A stretch of 64,000 nt of DNA from Streptomyces vinaceus (lineage in GTDB: Bacteria > Actinomycetota > Actinomycetes > Streptomycetales > Streptomycetaceae). The DNA lies in assembly GCF_008704935.1 (NCBI RefSeq), contig NZ_CP023692.1, positions 7,045,501-7,109,500 on the forward strand, written 5' to 3'. Shown here one piece after another: positions 51,642-59,840 of the stretch. Below the pieces are notes generated by a model, which made no database searches, had not been told where the DNA came from, and saw only the letters and a list, made by a program, of their open reading frames with translations. Each line of letters begins with the position of its first letter. The stretch's first letter is position 1. The translations under genes were made by a program, and so were the position numbers.

Positions 51642-52469
51642 TCAGAGGACCTTGCTGAGGAACTCGCGGGTGCGGGGGTGCGCGGGACGGTCCAGGACCT
51701 GTTCGGGCGGGCCCTGTTCGACGATCCGGCCGTCGTGCAGGAAGACGATCTCGTCGGCCACCTCGCGGGCGAAGCCGATCTCGTGCGTGACGATGACCAG
51801 GGTCGTACCGCCGGTGGCCAGGTCCTTGATGACCGACAGGACCTCGCCCACGAGCTCGGGATCGAGGGCGGAGGTGGGCTCGTCGAAGAGGATGACCCCG
51901 GGCCGCAGCGCGAGCGCCCTGGCGATGGCCACCCGCTGCTGCTGGCCGCCGGACAGCTGGCGCGGGTACGCGCCGGTCCGGTCGCCGAGCCCGACCCGCT
52001 CCAGCAGCTCGCGCGCCAGCGCCTGTGCCTCGGCGCGGCGCAGCCGCCCCGTGGCCACCGGGGCGGCGGCGACGTTGTCGAGCACCGTCAGGTGGGGGAA
52101 GAGGTTGAAGTTCTGGAAGACGAAGCCGATCCGGCCGCGCTGCGCGAGGATCGCCCGCTCGCTCAGCTCCTTCAGCCGGGCCCCCTGCCGTTGCACGCCG
52201 ATCAGCTCGCCGCCGACGCTGACGTATCCGGCCTCCGGCTTCTCCAGGTGGTTCACGACCCGCAGCAGCGTGGACTTGCCGGAGCCCGAGCGGCCCAGGA
52301 CCACGGTGACCGTGCCCGGCCGTACCGTCAGGCTCACCCCGTCCAGGACCCGTCGGCCGCCGAACCACTTGTGCACGTCGTGGACCTCGATCGCGGCGGG
52401 CGCCGGGGGTGGCGGTTCCGCCGGTGTCTTCGCTGCCGCCGGTGTCGTCGGTGTCGTCGCGGCGGTCAT
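51642..52469 (-). CDS. polar amino-acid-type ABC transporter ATPase
   Basis: A 275-residue ATPase: Walker A GRSGSGKSTLLRVVN near residue 60, Q-loop FVFQNFNLFPHLTVLDNV, signature QLSGGQQQRVAIARAL, Walker B GVILFDEPTSALDPE and switch His VIVTHEIGFAREVADE. The first 28 residues are a Thr/Ala/Pro-rich extension not usual in the family. It pairs with the overlapping permease gene (ATGA) and the family-3 binding protein. Confidence 0.94.
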   Translation of the reverse strand: MTAATTPTTPAAAKTPAEPPPPAPAAIEVHDVHKWFGGRRVLDGVSLTVRPGTVTVVLGRSGSGKSTLLRVVNHLEKPEAGYVSVGGELIGVQRQGARLKELSERAILAQRGRIGFVFQNFNLFPHLTVLDNVAAAPVATGRLRRAEAQALARELLERVGLGDRTGAYPRQLSGGQQQRVAIARALALRPGVILFDEPTSALDPELVGEVLSVIKDLATGGTTLVIVTHEIGFAREVADEIVFLHDGRIVEQGPPEQVLDRPAHPRTREFLSKVL

Positions 52470-53434
52470 CGCGCCGCCTCCTTCCGGTAGCGGCTGCGCA
52501 GGTCGTCCAGGGCCGCCCGGGACCGCTGCAGGGGAGTGGGCGGCAGGCTGCGCAGGGCGCCGCGGGCGCAGTACCGCTCGACGTAGTACTGCACGGCCGA
52601 CAGGACGCTGGTGAGGATCACGTACCAGACGGTCGCCACGACCAGCAGCGGGACCACGTCGCCGGGATAGGTGCTGCCGAGGCCCTGGACCGTGCCGAAC
52701 AGGTCCAGCAGGGAGACGTAGAAGACCAGCGAGGTGGCCTTGACCAGCCCGATCAGCAGGTTGACGTAGGCCGGGACGATCGCGCGCAGCGCCTGCGGGA
52801 AGACGATCCGGGTGAACTGGTAGCGCCTGGGCAGACCCAGCGCGGCCGCCGCCTCGTGCTGCCCCTGGTCCACGGAGAGCAGCCCGGCCCGGACGACCTC
52901 GGCCGCGTACGCCGCCTCGACCACGCTCAGCCCGACGACCGCCACGACCATGTCGGTGGCCTGCCGGGACGCGTCGAAGGTGAGGAAGGCGGGGCCGAAG
53001 GGAACCCCGACGCTCAGCGTCGGGTAGAGCGCGCCGAGGTTGTTGAGGAAGAGCAGGACGACGATCAGCGGGACCGAGCGCAGCAGCCAGACGTACGTCC
53101 AGCTCACCGCGCGCAGGACCGGGTTGCCGGAGAGCCGACCGAGGGCGAGCAGCACGCCGCCCGCCAGCCCCAGGAGCGCGCTGTACGCGGCCACCTGGAG
53201 GGTGATCAACATCCCTTCCAGCACGACCGGCCGCAGGAACCAGTACGCGAACCGGTCCCACTGGTAGAAGGGGTTGGTCAGCAGCCCGTGGCCGGCCTGG
53301 GCGACCAGGACCAGCACGACGGCGCCGGCGAGCCACCGGGCGGGGCGGCGCAGCGGGAGCACCCGCTCGGCCTGGCCCGGAGGTTCGGGCGGGCCGGCGG
53401 GTGCGGCGCGGACAATCGATTCACTCAAGGACAC
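52466..53434 (-). CDS. polar amino-acid-type ABC transporter permease
   Basis: A permease of 322 residues if started at GTG 53434; GTG 53494 would add 20 residues. Helices begin near residue 35; the EAA loop reads EAAAALGLPRRYQFTRIVFP. The segment MLITLQVAAYSALLGLAGGV and later VKATSLVFYVSLLDLFGTVQ are typical of HisM/GlnP-type permeases. It probably works as a homodimer with the adjacent ATPase. A short Cys-containing open frame overlaps its start. Confidence 0.9.
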   Translation of the reverse strand: MSLSESIVRAAPAGPPEPPGQAERVLPLRRPARWLAGAVVLVLVAQAGHGLLTNPFYQWDRFAYWFLRPVVLEGMLITLQVAAYSALLGLAGGVLLALGRLSGNPVLRAVSWTYVWLLRSVPLIVVLLFLNNLGALYPTLSVGVPFGPAFLTFDASRQATDMVVAVVGLSVVEAAYAAEVVRAGLLSVDQGQHEAAAALGLPRRYQFTRIVFPQALRAIVPAYVNLLIGLVKATSLVFYVSLLDLFGTVQGLGSTYPGDVVPLLVVATVWYVILTSVLSAVQYYVERYCARGALRSLPPTPLQRSRAALDDLRSRYRKEAAR

Positions 53435-53513
53435 GGGAGCAGCTTCGATAAGGCCGAGAATCGAAGTCAACGGTCCGGATATCGATGGCCACACAAGCGC
53501 GTGCGCTTTTCAT
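53421..53513 (-). other. possible 30-codon leader ORF overlapping the permease start
   Basis: ATG 53513 begins an open frame MKSARACVAIDIRTVDFDSR then PYRSCSRVLE, with two Cys codons, ending 14 bases inside the permease gene. The ribosome site (GGGG) is weak. Short Cys-containing upstream frames regulate some actinobacterial sulfur genes, so I record it as possible. Confidence 0.25.
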
Positions 53514-53522
53514 ACCCCGTAC

Positions 53523-53539
53523 ACACAACGCGTTCCGTT
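53523..53539. repeat. inverted repeat upstream of the second importer
   Basis: ACAACG-CGTTC-CGTTGT, six-base arms, lies between the arylsulfotransferase stop (53562) and the permease start, in a 127-base AT-richer gap. It may be an operator for the second importer. Confidence 0.4.
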
Positions 53540-53561
53540 GTAATGAAAGGGGGGCTCGCGT

Positions 53562-54671
53562 TCACAGCCAGGGAATCTCGTCGGCGGCGTAGCGGTGGGC
53601 GCGGAAGACGGAGTTCTGCGCCCCGGCCGAGGACTCCAGCCCCACTCCGTCGCCGAAGGAGCGGAACTGCGGGACCACGAACTCCCAGACCACCTCCCGG
53701 TCCGGGGTCACCTCGAAGAGCCGTCCGAAGGAGCCCTCGGCGATGAAGGTGTTCCCGTTCGGCAGGCGCTGCGCGCTGGACATGTAGGGGCTGTAGAAGT
53801 TCTGCGGCGGGTTGTCCTCGTACGACCACACCTCCTCGCCGGTGCGCGGGTCGAGCTCCAGCACCCGCGAGTACGGCACGGAGGTGGTGTCGCGGTAGGT
53901 GCCGTTGTCGAAGACCAGGACCGTGCCGCCGGGCAGCTCGTGCGGGTGGTGCTGCTGCGCCAGTACGTCGGGGCCGATCAGCCACTGCACCGACCCGTCG
54001 GTGCGGTCGATGGACACGGTCGTCGAGGCGCTGCGGAAGCCCACCACGACGGAACCGTCGGCCCGCTCGTTGACCGTGTTGGCCATCGGCCAGTGGTTCC
54101 GCGCGAAGTGAGGGTTGAGCACCACCTCCTCCGGGTCCAGGTGCTCGATCGCGGCCCAGCGCCACACCACCTCCCCCTCCCAGGTCAGCTCGTAGACGAC
54201 GTCCCCGTAGACCACCCCGCCGGGAGCCTCCGAGCCCGGGATGCCGCCCCGGATCCGGGCCGCGTCGGCCGGGTCGAGGGGCTCGACCACGGCGATGAGC
54301 AGGTTGCCGTTGCGCAGCACCGTGGCGTCGTGGTGGTGGAAGGGGTGCCGGGCCTCGCGCAGCACCGTCGAGTCCGGGGCCAGTTCCTGGAAGATGCCGC
54401 CGTGGTAGACGTCCCAGATCGGGAAGAGGGTCGGGCTCGTGGTGTCCTTGGCCGCGTAGAAGAGGTTGCCGTTCGGCAGGATCTGAGCCTGACGGCCGGG
54501 CGGATGGGGGGAGTTCCACGTGTGGGCGGTACGGCCCTCGATGTCGACGAGGTGGATCTCCCCGGCGCTGGTGATCGGGGTGTAGAGCGTGTAGCCGCCG
54601 TAGCTGCGCTCGGGGTCGTGGGCGATCAGGCCGACGCCGCGGCGGCGCAGGGTGTTCTGTTCGACGGTCAT
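53562..54671 (-). CDS. arylsulfotransferase (ASST)-family protein
   Basis: A 369-residue beta-propeller protein of the aryl-sulfate sulfotransferase family, which moves sulfate between phenolic esters without PAPS. Recognisable parts: GYTLYTPITSAGEIHLVDIE, ARHPFHHHDATVLRNGNLLI, LNPHFARNHWPMANTVNERA and AQQHHPHELPGGTVLVFDNG, which supplies His residues like the catalytic one. Repeated LPNGNTFIAEGSFGRLFEVT-type blades are present. No signal peptide is visible, so unlike E. coli AssT it would act in the cytoplasm. Between the two importer operons, it fits processing of imported aryl sulfates. Confidence 0.87.
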   Translation of the reverse strand: MTVEQNTLRRRGVGLIAHDPERSYGGYTLYTPITSAGEIHLVDIEGRTAHTWNSPHPPGRQAQILPNGNLFYAAKDTTSPTLFPIWDVYHGGIFQELAPDSTVLREARHPFHHHDATVLRNGNLLIAVVEPLDPADAARIRGGIPGSEAPGGVVYGDVVYELTWEGEVVWRWAAIEHLDPEEVVLNPHFARNHWPMANTVNERADGSVVVGFRSASTTVSIDRTDGSVQWLIGPDVLAQQHHPHELPGGTVLVFDNGTYRDTTSVPYSRVLELDPRTGEEVWSYEDNPPQNFYSPYMSSAQRLPNGNTFIAEGSFGRLFEVTPDREVVWEFVVPQFRSFGDGVGLESSAGAQNSVFRAHRYAADEIPWL

Positions 54672-54711
54672 GGTGAACTCCTCAAGGGGGAAGGGACGGG
54701 CGGGTGCGGGG

Positions 54712-55713
54712 TCAGCGGAGGGTCACGGCGGCCGGGTCCGCGGCCGTCAGCGGGGCGGGGTCCAGGTGGCCGCGGACCACGGCGCCGTCGGCGGTGCCGG
54801 GCAGCTTCTGAGCGGCCTTGGCCCAGGCGGCCTCCTGCGTCAGCTCGGCGAGCAGCTCGGGGGAGAGGGAGGCGCCGTAGGCGTAGCGCGGCTGGAAGGC
54901 GTCGACGTACGAGGCCTGCAGCGCCCCCTTGGACTGGGCGAGCACGGCCTGCCGCGCCCCGGCCGGGTCCGCGGCGAGCTCGCGCTGGGCGCGCAGCAGG
55001 GTACGGACCACCGCGGCGGTGGTCTTCTCGTCCGCGGACGGGCCCGCGATCAGGAGGGTCCTGGCGGTGTAGCCGGTGAAGGCCACCTCCGCGTACCGCT
55101 CGCCGAGCGCGGTGCGCGCCGCGTCGTAGAAGCTGGGGAAGGTGACGCCGGCGTCGACGTCGCCGCGGGCCAGGGCCGGAGTCACCTGGGTCGGCGCGAG
55201 GTTCACCACGGTCACGTCGCCCGCCGACAGACCGGCCGAGGCCAGCATGCGCGAGAGCGCGTACTCCACGTTGGTGCCCTGCGGGACGCCGACCTTGCGG
55301 CCCTTCAGCGCGGCGAAGCCGGTGACGCCCCGGTCGGTGCGGGTCAGCAGCCGCCAGTCGGTGAACCGGGACAGGTCGGCGACGATGCGCAGCTCGCGGC
55401 CGCCCAGCGCGGCGGTCACGGCCGGCAGGTCGCCCACGACCCCGAGCTGCGCCTGACCGCCGAGCACCGCGTTGAGGGCGTCGCGGCCGGTGGGCTGGGT
55501 GGTGACGGAGGCGGCGACGCCCTCACCGGCCCACAGGCCGCGCTCCTGCGCGAGGTAGACGGGGGCGCCGCCGAGTTGGTCGCTGGCGGCGATGGTGACG
55601 GACGGGCGCGAGCCGGCGGCGGCCGGGGCGGCGGATCCGTCGGAGCAGGCCGTCGTGACGGCGGCGAGCAGGGCTGCCAGGAGTACGGCGGCCAGCGCGC
55701 GGGGTCTGGACAT
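54712..55713 (-). CDS. ssuA: SsuA-type sulfonate ABC transporter binding lipoprotein
   Basis: A 333-residue lipoprotein: signal MSRPRALAAVLLAALLAAVT with lipobox TTAC at about residue 23. The mature sequence is an NMT1/SsuA-like fold (VTIAASDQLGGAPVYLAQER, LNAVLGGQAQLGVVGDLPAV, GRKVGVPQGTNVEYALSRML). It would bind alkanesulfonates, taurine or related anions. Lies 47 bases after the ATPase gene. The gene name is by family; nitrate or thiamine-precursor specificity is less likely given the sulfur context. Confidence 0.86.
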   Translation of the reverse strand: MSRPRALAAVLLAALLAAVTTACSDGSAAPAAAGSRPSVTIAASDQLGGAPVYLAQERGLWAGEGVAASVTTQPTGRDALNAVLGGQAQLGVVGDLPAVTAALGGRELRIVADLSRFTDWRLLTRTDRGVTGFAALKGRKVGVPQGTNVEYALSRMLASAGLSAGDVTVVNLAPTQVTPALARGDVDAGVTFPSFYDAARTALGERYAEVAFTGYTARTLLIAGPSADEKTTAAVVRTLLRAQRELAADPAGARQAVLAQSKGALQASYVDAFQPRYAYGASLSPELLAELTQEAAWAKAAQKLPGTADGAVVRGHLDPAPLTAADPAAVTLR

Positions 55714-55760
55714 GGGGGAACGGTCCTTCCGGTTGTGGGTCGGGTCGGGGGGACGGTGGG

Positions 55761-56486
55761 TCATCCGGCGGGCAGGGAGTGGAGGTGACGGGTGATCAGG
55801 GAGCGCAGGTCGGGGTCCGGCGGCCCGTCGGGCACGGCGTGGTCGGCCAGCACCCGGCCGGGGGTCCCGCCGAGGACGACGACGCGCTGGGCGAGGGCCA
55901 GGGCCTCGTCGATGTCGTGCGTGACGAACAGCACGGTGGTGCCGCGGCGCTGCCACAGCTCCCGCAGCAAGGTCTGCATCCGGGTCCGGGTGAGCGAGTC
56001 GAGGGCCCCGAACGGCTCGTCCAGCAGCAGGACTTCGGGTTCGGCCGCCAGGGCGCGGGCCAGGGCGACCCGCTGCTGCATGCCGCCGGACAGCTGGGCC
56101 GGATACTTCTCGGCGCCCTCCGCGAGACCGACCTCGGCGAGCGCGGCCAGCGCCCGCCGGCGGCGCTCCGCGCGGGGCAGGCCGAGCCGTTTGAGCGCGA
56201 ACTCCACGTTGCCGCGGGCCGTGCGCCAGGGGAACAGGGCGTAGTGCTGGAAGACCACGCCCCGGTCCGGGCCCGGTCCGCGCACCGGACCGGCTCCGGC
56301 CGTCACCAGGCCGCCGTCCGGCGGCACGAACCCGGCCACCGCCCCGAGGACGGTCGACTTGCCGCAGCCGCTCGGGCCCAGCAGGGCCGTGAACGATCCT
56401 GCGGGGAGGTCCAGTTCGACGGGGTCCAGCACGCGCGTGCGCCCGTACGCGACGGAAACGCCCTCCAGCAGTACCCGCTTGCTCAT
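55761..56486 (-). CDS. ssuB: SsuB-type sulfonate ABC transporter ATPase
   Basis: A 241-residue ATPase: Walker A GPSGCGKSTVLGAVAGF, Q-loop VVFQHYALFPWRTARGNVEF, signature QLSGGMQQRVALARAL, Walker B VLLLDEPFGALDSLTR and switch FVTHDIDEALALAQ. The FPWRTARGNVEF and DEPFGALD combination is typical of the nitrate/sulfonate/taurine importer class. Its start overlaps the permease stop (ATGA). Confidence 0.93.
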   Translation of the reverse strand: MSKRVLLEGVSVAYGRTRVLDPVELDLPAGSFTALLGPSGCGKSTVLGAVAGFVPPDGGLVTAGAGPVRGPGPDRGVVFQHYALFPWRTARGNVEFALKRLGLPRAERRRRALAALAEVGLAEGAEKYPAQLSGGMQQRVALARALAAEPEVLLLDEPFGALDSLTRTRMQTLLRELWQRRGTTVLFVTHDIDEALALAQRVVVLGGTPGRVLADHAVPDGPPDPDLRSLITRHLHSLPAG

Positions 56487-57262
56487 GACGTCCCCCAGTG
56501 CACGAACCGGCGGCCGATCGCGGCCAGCACCAGGTCCACGGCCACGCCGAGCAGTCCGAGTACCAGCAGCCCGGCGAACATCCGGTCCACGCGCAGGAAC
56601 TGGCCGTCCACCTGGAGCCGGTACGCCAAACCGCTGTCGGCGCCTCCCAGTTCGGCGGCCACCAGGGCGAGGAGTGCGACCGAGGCGCCGTAGCGCAGCG
56701 CCGCCAGCAGGGCCGGGGCGGCGGCCGGCAGGAGCACCTCGGTGAACCGCCGGTGCAGCGGCGCCCCCAGCGTGCGGGCAGCCCGCAGGTGGGAGACGGG
56801 CACCCGCGAGACCCCGTCGTGTACGTACAGCCAGACCGCGAGCAGGACGGCGTACGCGATGAGCAGCCGCTTCGCGGTCTCACCGATACCGAACCAGGCG
56901 GTCGCCAGCGGCACCAGGGCGATCGCCGGGATCGGCCGGAGGAAGGAGACGAGCGGCGTGACGGCGGCGGACAGCCTCGGCAGGTAGCCGGTGGCGAAGC
57001 CGAGCGCGCTCCCGAGCACGGCACCGAGCGCGAAGCCCTGCCCCGCGCGGGCCAGGCTGGCGGCGACGTCGGAGGCGAGCAGACCGCTGCGCGCGCCGGC
57101 GGCGAGCGCGGAGGCGGTCTCGACGGGCGTGGGCAGCAGCCCCGGAGCCACCGCGCCGGACCAGGCGGTCAGGGACCACAGGGCGAGCACCGCGCCGGCC
57201 ACGCCGAGGGCGGGGCCCAGCCGGCCGCGGGCCCGGCCTGCCGGTGAGGGGGTGGAGTGCAC
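56483..57262 (-). CDS. ssuC: SsuC-type sulfonate ABC transporter permease
   Basis: A 259-residue permease; GTG 57262 follows GAGGAG. Six or so helices, with FLRPIPAIALVPLATAWFGI and the EAA-like loop AARTLGAPLHRRFTEVLLPA, both typical of SsuC/TauC. First gene of the sulfur island, divergent from the XRE-cupin regulator; a nested palindrome lies 28-64 bases upstream. Confidence 0.92.
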   Translation of the reverse strand: MHSTPSPAGRARGRLGPALGVAGAVLALWSLTAWSGAVAPGLLPTPVETASALAAGARSGLLASDVAASLARAGQGFALGAVLGSALGFATGYLPRLSAAVTPLVSFLRPIPAIALVPLATAWFGIGETAKRLLIAYAVLLAVWLYVHDGVSRVPVSHLRAARTLGAPLHRRFTEVLLPAAAPALLAALRYGASVALLALVAAELGGADSGLAYRLQVDGQFLRVDRMFAGLLVLGLLGVAVDLVLAAIGRRFVHWGTS

Positions 57263-57289
57263 GGGACGGCTCCTCGTTCGTTCGAGCGG

Positions 57290-57326
57290 TTCATAAGTGA
57301 GGTCAATAATTGACGACGCTTATGAA
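57290..57326. promoter_or_regulatory. concentric nested palindromic operator
   Basis: Outer arms TTCATAAG (57290-57297) and CTTATGAA (57319-57326) and inner arms GTCAAT and ATTGAC (57302-57314, around one A) share exactly the same centre, 57308. The 37-bp element lies in the divergent region between ssuC and the XRE-cupin regulator and is strikingly AT-rich. Likely bound by that regulator as two stacked dimers or a tetramer. Confidence 0.75.
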
Positions 57327-57400
57327 GGGCGTGTTTCAGCAGTGCGAAACGTTCCGGGAGCCACCGGGCCGCCAATCCGGCATGCGGTACGTTCACCAGC

Positions 57401-57970
57401 GTGTCTCGCCCCGAACCCACACCCGAAGCGATCGAGGTCGGACGGGTGATACGCGCCTGCCGCAAGCAGCGCGGAGTCTCCATGGCCGTACTCGCCACCC
57501 GTTCGGGCCTCTCCCAGCCCTTCCTAAGCCAGCTCGAACGCGGACTCGCCACGCCCAGCCTCAGCTCGATCTACCGGATCGCCGAGGCCCTGGACGTCAC
57601 CCCGGGCACCTTCCTCAGGCCGCCAGGCCGCCCCGGCACGGTCAGCCACGAGGCCGACCCGCAGGTGATCCGGGTGGAGGAGAGCGCCGGACAGGTCGCG
57701 CACGTACTCATCCCCGGCGGGCGCAGCGCGGTGATGGAGGCCTACGAGCACCACTTCGAGCCGGGGCGCGGGGAGCGCGGGTGGTTCCAGCACCCGGGAG
57801 AGGACTTCCTCTACGTACTGGAGGGCGAGATCGTCCTGGAGGTCGAGGGGGAGGAGCCGCTGACCCTGCGCGCGGGCCAGAGCGCCCACCACCGCGGCGA
57901 ACTCCCGCACCGCTGCCGCCTGTCGGGCCCCGCGCCCGCCCGCACCCTGCTGGTCATCACGAACGCCTGA
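57401..57970 (+). CDS. XRE-cupin transcriptional regulator
   Basis: A 189-residue regulator: XRE HTH at about 12-70 (IRACRKQRGVSMAVLATRSG, LSQPFLSQLERGLATPSLSS) then a cupin-2 domain at about 115-185 (GWFQHPGEDFLYVLEGEIVL, SAHHRGELPHRC with metal-type His residues). Members of this PuuR/SutR-like class include E. coli SutR, which controls sulfur use. Here it is divergent from the ssu-type importer and probably represses or activates the island from the nested palindrome in response to a sulfur metabolite. Confidence 0.92.
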   Translation: MSRPEPTPEAIEVGRVIRACRKQRGVSMAVLATRSGLSQPFLSQLERGLATPSLSSIYRIAEALDVTPGTFLRPPGRPGTVSHEADPQVIRVEESAGQVAHVLIPGGRSAVMEAYEHHFEPGRGERGWFQHPGEDFLYVLEGEIVLEVEGEEPLTLRAGQSAHHRGELPHRCRLSGPAPARTLLVITNA

Positions 57971-57980
57971 CCCGACACGC

Positions 57981-58862
57981 CTAGGCCGTGTCGTCCGGCC
58001 GGATGGCGGTGCGGACGCCGGTGATGACCACGGCGATCAGGCAGAGGGCGATGACGGTCTCGGCCCACAGGAAGGCGAACCAGTCCAGTACGCAGCCGAT
58101 GGGCGGCGTGCCGGGGGCCGTGTTGCGGAACGCCGCCAGGGCGAACAGGGTGGCGGCCATCCAGGAGAGGGCCGGCCAGACCAGGCCCTCGCGGCGGGTG
58201 GTCAGGTACCAGGATCCGATGAGCACGGCCGCCGCCAGCGCCCACATCACCACCATCATGAAGACGGCGAAGACGACCAGGCTGCCCGACCGCATCAACT
58301 CCAGCTCCACGGCGGCCTCCTGCGGGTTCGGCCCGGGTGTCGCGGTGACCGAGAAGAGCGTGTCGTTGTTGGAGAACAGCATCCGTACCGGCACCGGTTT
58401 GCCGTCCAGCAGTGCCCGGAAGCCGATGCCGGTCTCGTAGGTGTCGAACGGGTAGTCGCTGACCGATCCGCCCGTCATCGCGACCTGCACGTCCTTGGTC
58501 GCGAGCCGCTCGTGCGCCTTGAACTCCAGATCCCCGAGGGTCGCGGCGGAGGTCTGGAGGCTGAGGTCGCCCACCGGTGCGCTCTCCCCCTGTTCGCCGA
58601 GGGTCCCGAGCGGGGTGACCCGGACCCGCAGCAGCAGCTCTCTGGCCGCCGCGTCGACCCGTTGGACGGTGGCTTCCACGTCCAGCCGGTCGGGGGCGGA
58701 GGATCCGACCGTGTCGACCGTGTCGATCGCCTGCCGTTCGGTGAACTGCAGCCACGAGCCCACCGCCACCGCCACCACGATCAGGATCGCGATGGGAAGC
58801 AGGACCGGCAGGAGTGAGGCCCCGGAGCGCCTTTGGCGAGGAGGGAGCGGGGGTGCGGCCAT
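57981..58862 (-). CDS. DUF4436-family membrane protein
   Basis: A 293-residue protein from ATG 58862 (the longer frame upstream is unlikely). One N-terminal helix (LLPVLLPIAILIVVAVAVGS), an extracytoplasmic domain of about 150 residues (VSDYPFDTYETGIGFRALLD is the family landmark), and three or four C-terminal helices (LVVFAVFMMVVMWALAAAVL). Function unknown. It converges on the XRE-cupin gene with a ten-base gap and is not obviously part of the sulfur island. Confidence 0.78.
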   Translation of the reverse strand: MAAPPLPPRQRRSGASLLPVLLPIAILIVVAVAVGSWLQFTERQAIDTVDTVGSSAPDRLDVEATVQRVDAAARELLLRVRVTPLGTLGEQGESAPVGDLSLQTSAATLGDLEFKAHERLATKDVQVAMTGGSVSDYPFDTYETGIGFRALLDGKPVPVRMLFSNNDTLFSVTATPGPNPQEAAVELELMRSGSLVVFAVFMMVVMWALAAAVLIGSWYLTTRREGLVWPALSWMAATLFALAAFRNTAPGTPPIGCVLDWFAFLWAETVIALCLIAVVITGVRTAIRPDDTA

Positions 58863-59358
58863 GGTGACTCCGGCGGGGTGAGAAGGGCGGCGGCTCTCCG
58901 TAGCGCGATCCTCCTCGACCCGACCGGCGAACCACGGCATCCGGGCGGCGTGTCGGTGCCGGAGGACGGGTTCTGCGGATGATCATCGCGAAGGCGAACC
59001 GGGATCGCCTGCGCTTTACCGGCCGGACTCCCCGGTGAGGTGCTCGGCCGAACGGCGTTGCTGTCGCCGAAGTCGCCCCCGCGATCCCGGGCGCTACCCC
59101 CCATCGGTAGGTATCAATCCCCGCAACGGACGGCTAAGTTGCTCAAACGTTTCAACTGCGCAGCACGGGTTCAAATCGGGACATCATGGCGTGGTTTTCG
59201 GCCGCACACGGGCAAAGTGATTGCAGGCAGCATCGACCACACGCGACTCTCGATGTGCAACCGCGAAGGCCGCTGAGTGGTACGTCGCGGTGCGGTGGTC
59301 AGCGTGCCCGTGGGCGCGGAGCCACCTTTTTCCGCTCGATTCCCGTGAAGGAGAGATC
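58863..59358. other. intergenic region with LacI-like palindrome
   Basis: About 500 bases without a gene. Around 59100-59220 it becomes AT-richer. CTCAAACGTTTCA at 59142-59154 has the AAACGTTT centre of LacI-family operators (TGAAACGTTTCA) with one mismatch. It probably includes the promoter of the crystallin-like gene at 59359. Confidence 0.45.
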
Positions 59359-59706
59359 GTGCTCAAGTCGACCAGGTTCGTTCGATCGGCTGCCGTGGCG
59401 TTCGTCGCGGCGGCATCACTCACCCTGACCCTCCCCGGCAACGCCTTCGCCATCGACCACGTCGAATGCCGGGGAGGCGAGGACTTCCTGAAGATCTGGT
59501 CCCACAGCGACGGCCGGGACAGCGTGGACTGCTACGCCAACAAGGGCCGGATCGGATTCGGAGGCTGGTGGGTCGACAGGATCTCCACCGGAAACAACGA
59601 CTTGATCTACTACGACGCCAACGGCGACTCGGTGCGGATCAACCGTTGGACCGACATCACGTTCCCCAACCGCCCGCCGAAGGTCAACTCCATCGAGATC
59701 CTGTGA
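59359..59706 (+). CDS. secreted beta/gamma-crystallin (killer-toxin-like) protein
   Basis: A 115-residue exported protein. GTG 59359 follows AAGGAGAG; signal peptide about residues 1-33 ending GNAFA. The mature protein of about 82 residues has DSVDCYANKGRIGFGGWWVD and IYYDANGDSVRINRWTDITF, matching the fold of the Streptomyces killer toxin-like protein (SKLP), a beta/gamma-crystallin reported to inhibit yeast and bacteria. Two Cys may form a disulfide. Antimicrobial activity is possible but not shown by sequence. Ends 60 bases before a terminator, after a period-8 repeat. Confidence 0.78.
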   Translation: MLKSTRFVRSAAVAFVAAASLTLTLPGNAFAIDHVECRGGEDFLKIWSHSDGRDSVDCYANKGRIGFGGWWVDRISTGNNDLIYYDANGDSVRINRWTDITFPNRPPKVNSIEIL

Positions 59707-59710
59707 CCCG

Positions 59711-59758
59711 CTGATTCCCTGATTCCCTGATGCTCTGAATCCCTGATGCCCTGACGGC
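59711..59758. repeat. period-8 direct repeat, six units
   Basis: CTGATTCC twice, then CTGATGCT, CTGAATCC, CTGATGCC and CTGACGGC, in tandem, five bases after the crystallin-like gene's stop codon. Non-coding; a likely slipped-strand product. Confidence 0.75.
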
Positions 59759-59766
59759 CGCCCTAG

Positions 59767-59792
59767 CGGGGCCGGCCCCCGGCCCGGCCCCG
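59767..59792. terminator. GC hairpin after the crystallin-like gene
   Basis: CGGGGCCGG and CCGGCCCCG (nine pairs) around an eight-base loop, between the convergent ends at 59706 and 59841; probably serves both strands. Confidence 0.6.
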
Positions 59793-59840
59793 CGAGGGCG
59801 CGGCCCGTCCCCACCGCCAGATGCGCGGCGCCCCGCCCGT

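Noticed and set aside
57169..57300. Leader peptide MNRSNERGAVPC before ssuC
   Set aside because: The frame continues far into the permease gene in the wrong frame and lacks a ribosome site; it is a shadow frame.
59711..59758. CRISPR-like array
   Set aside because: Units are only eight bases, contiguous and without spacers; no cas genes nearby.
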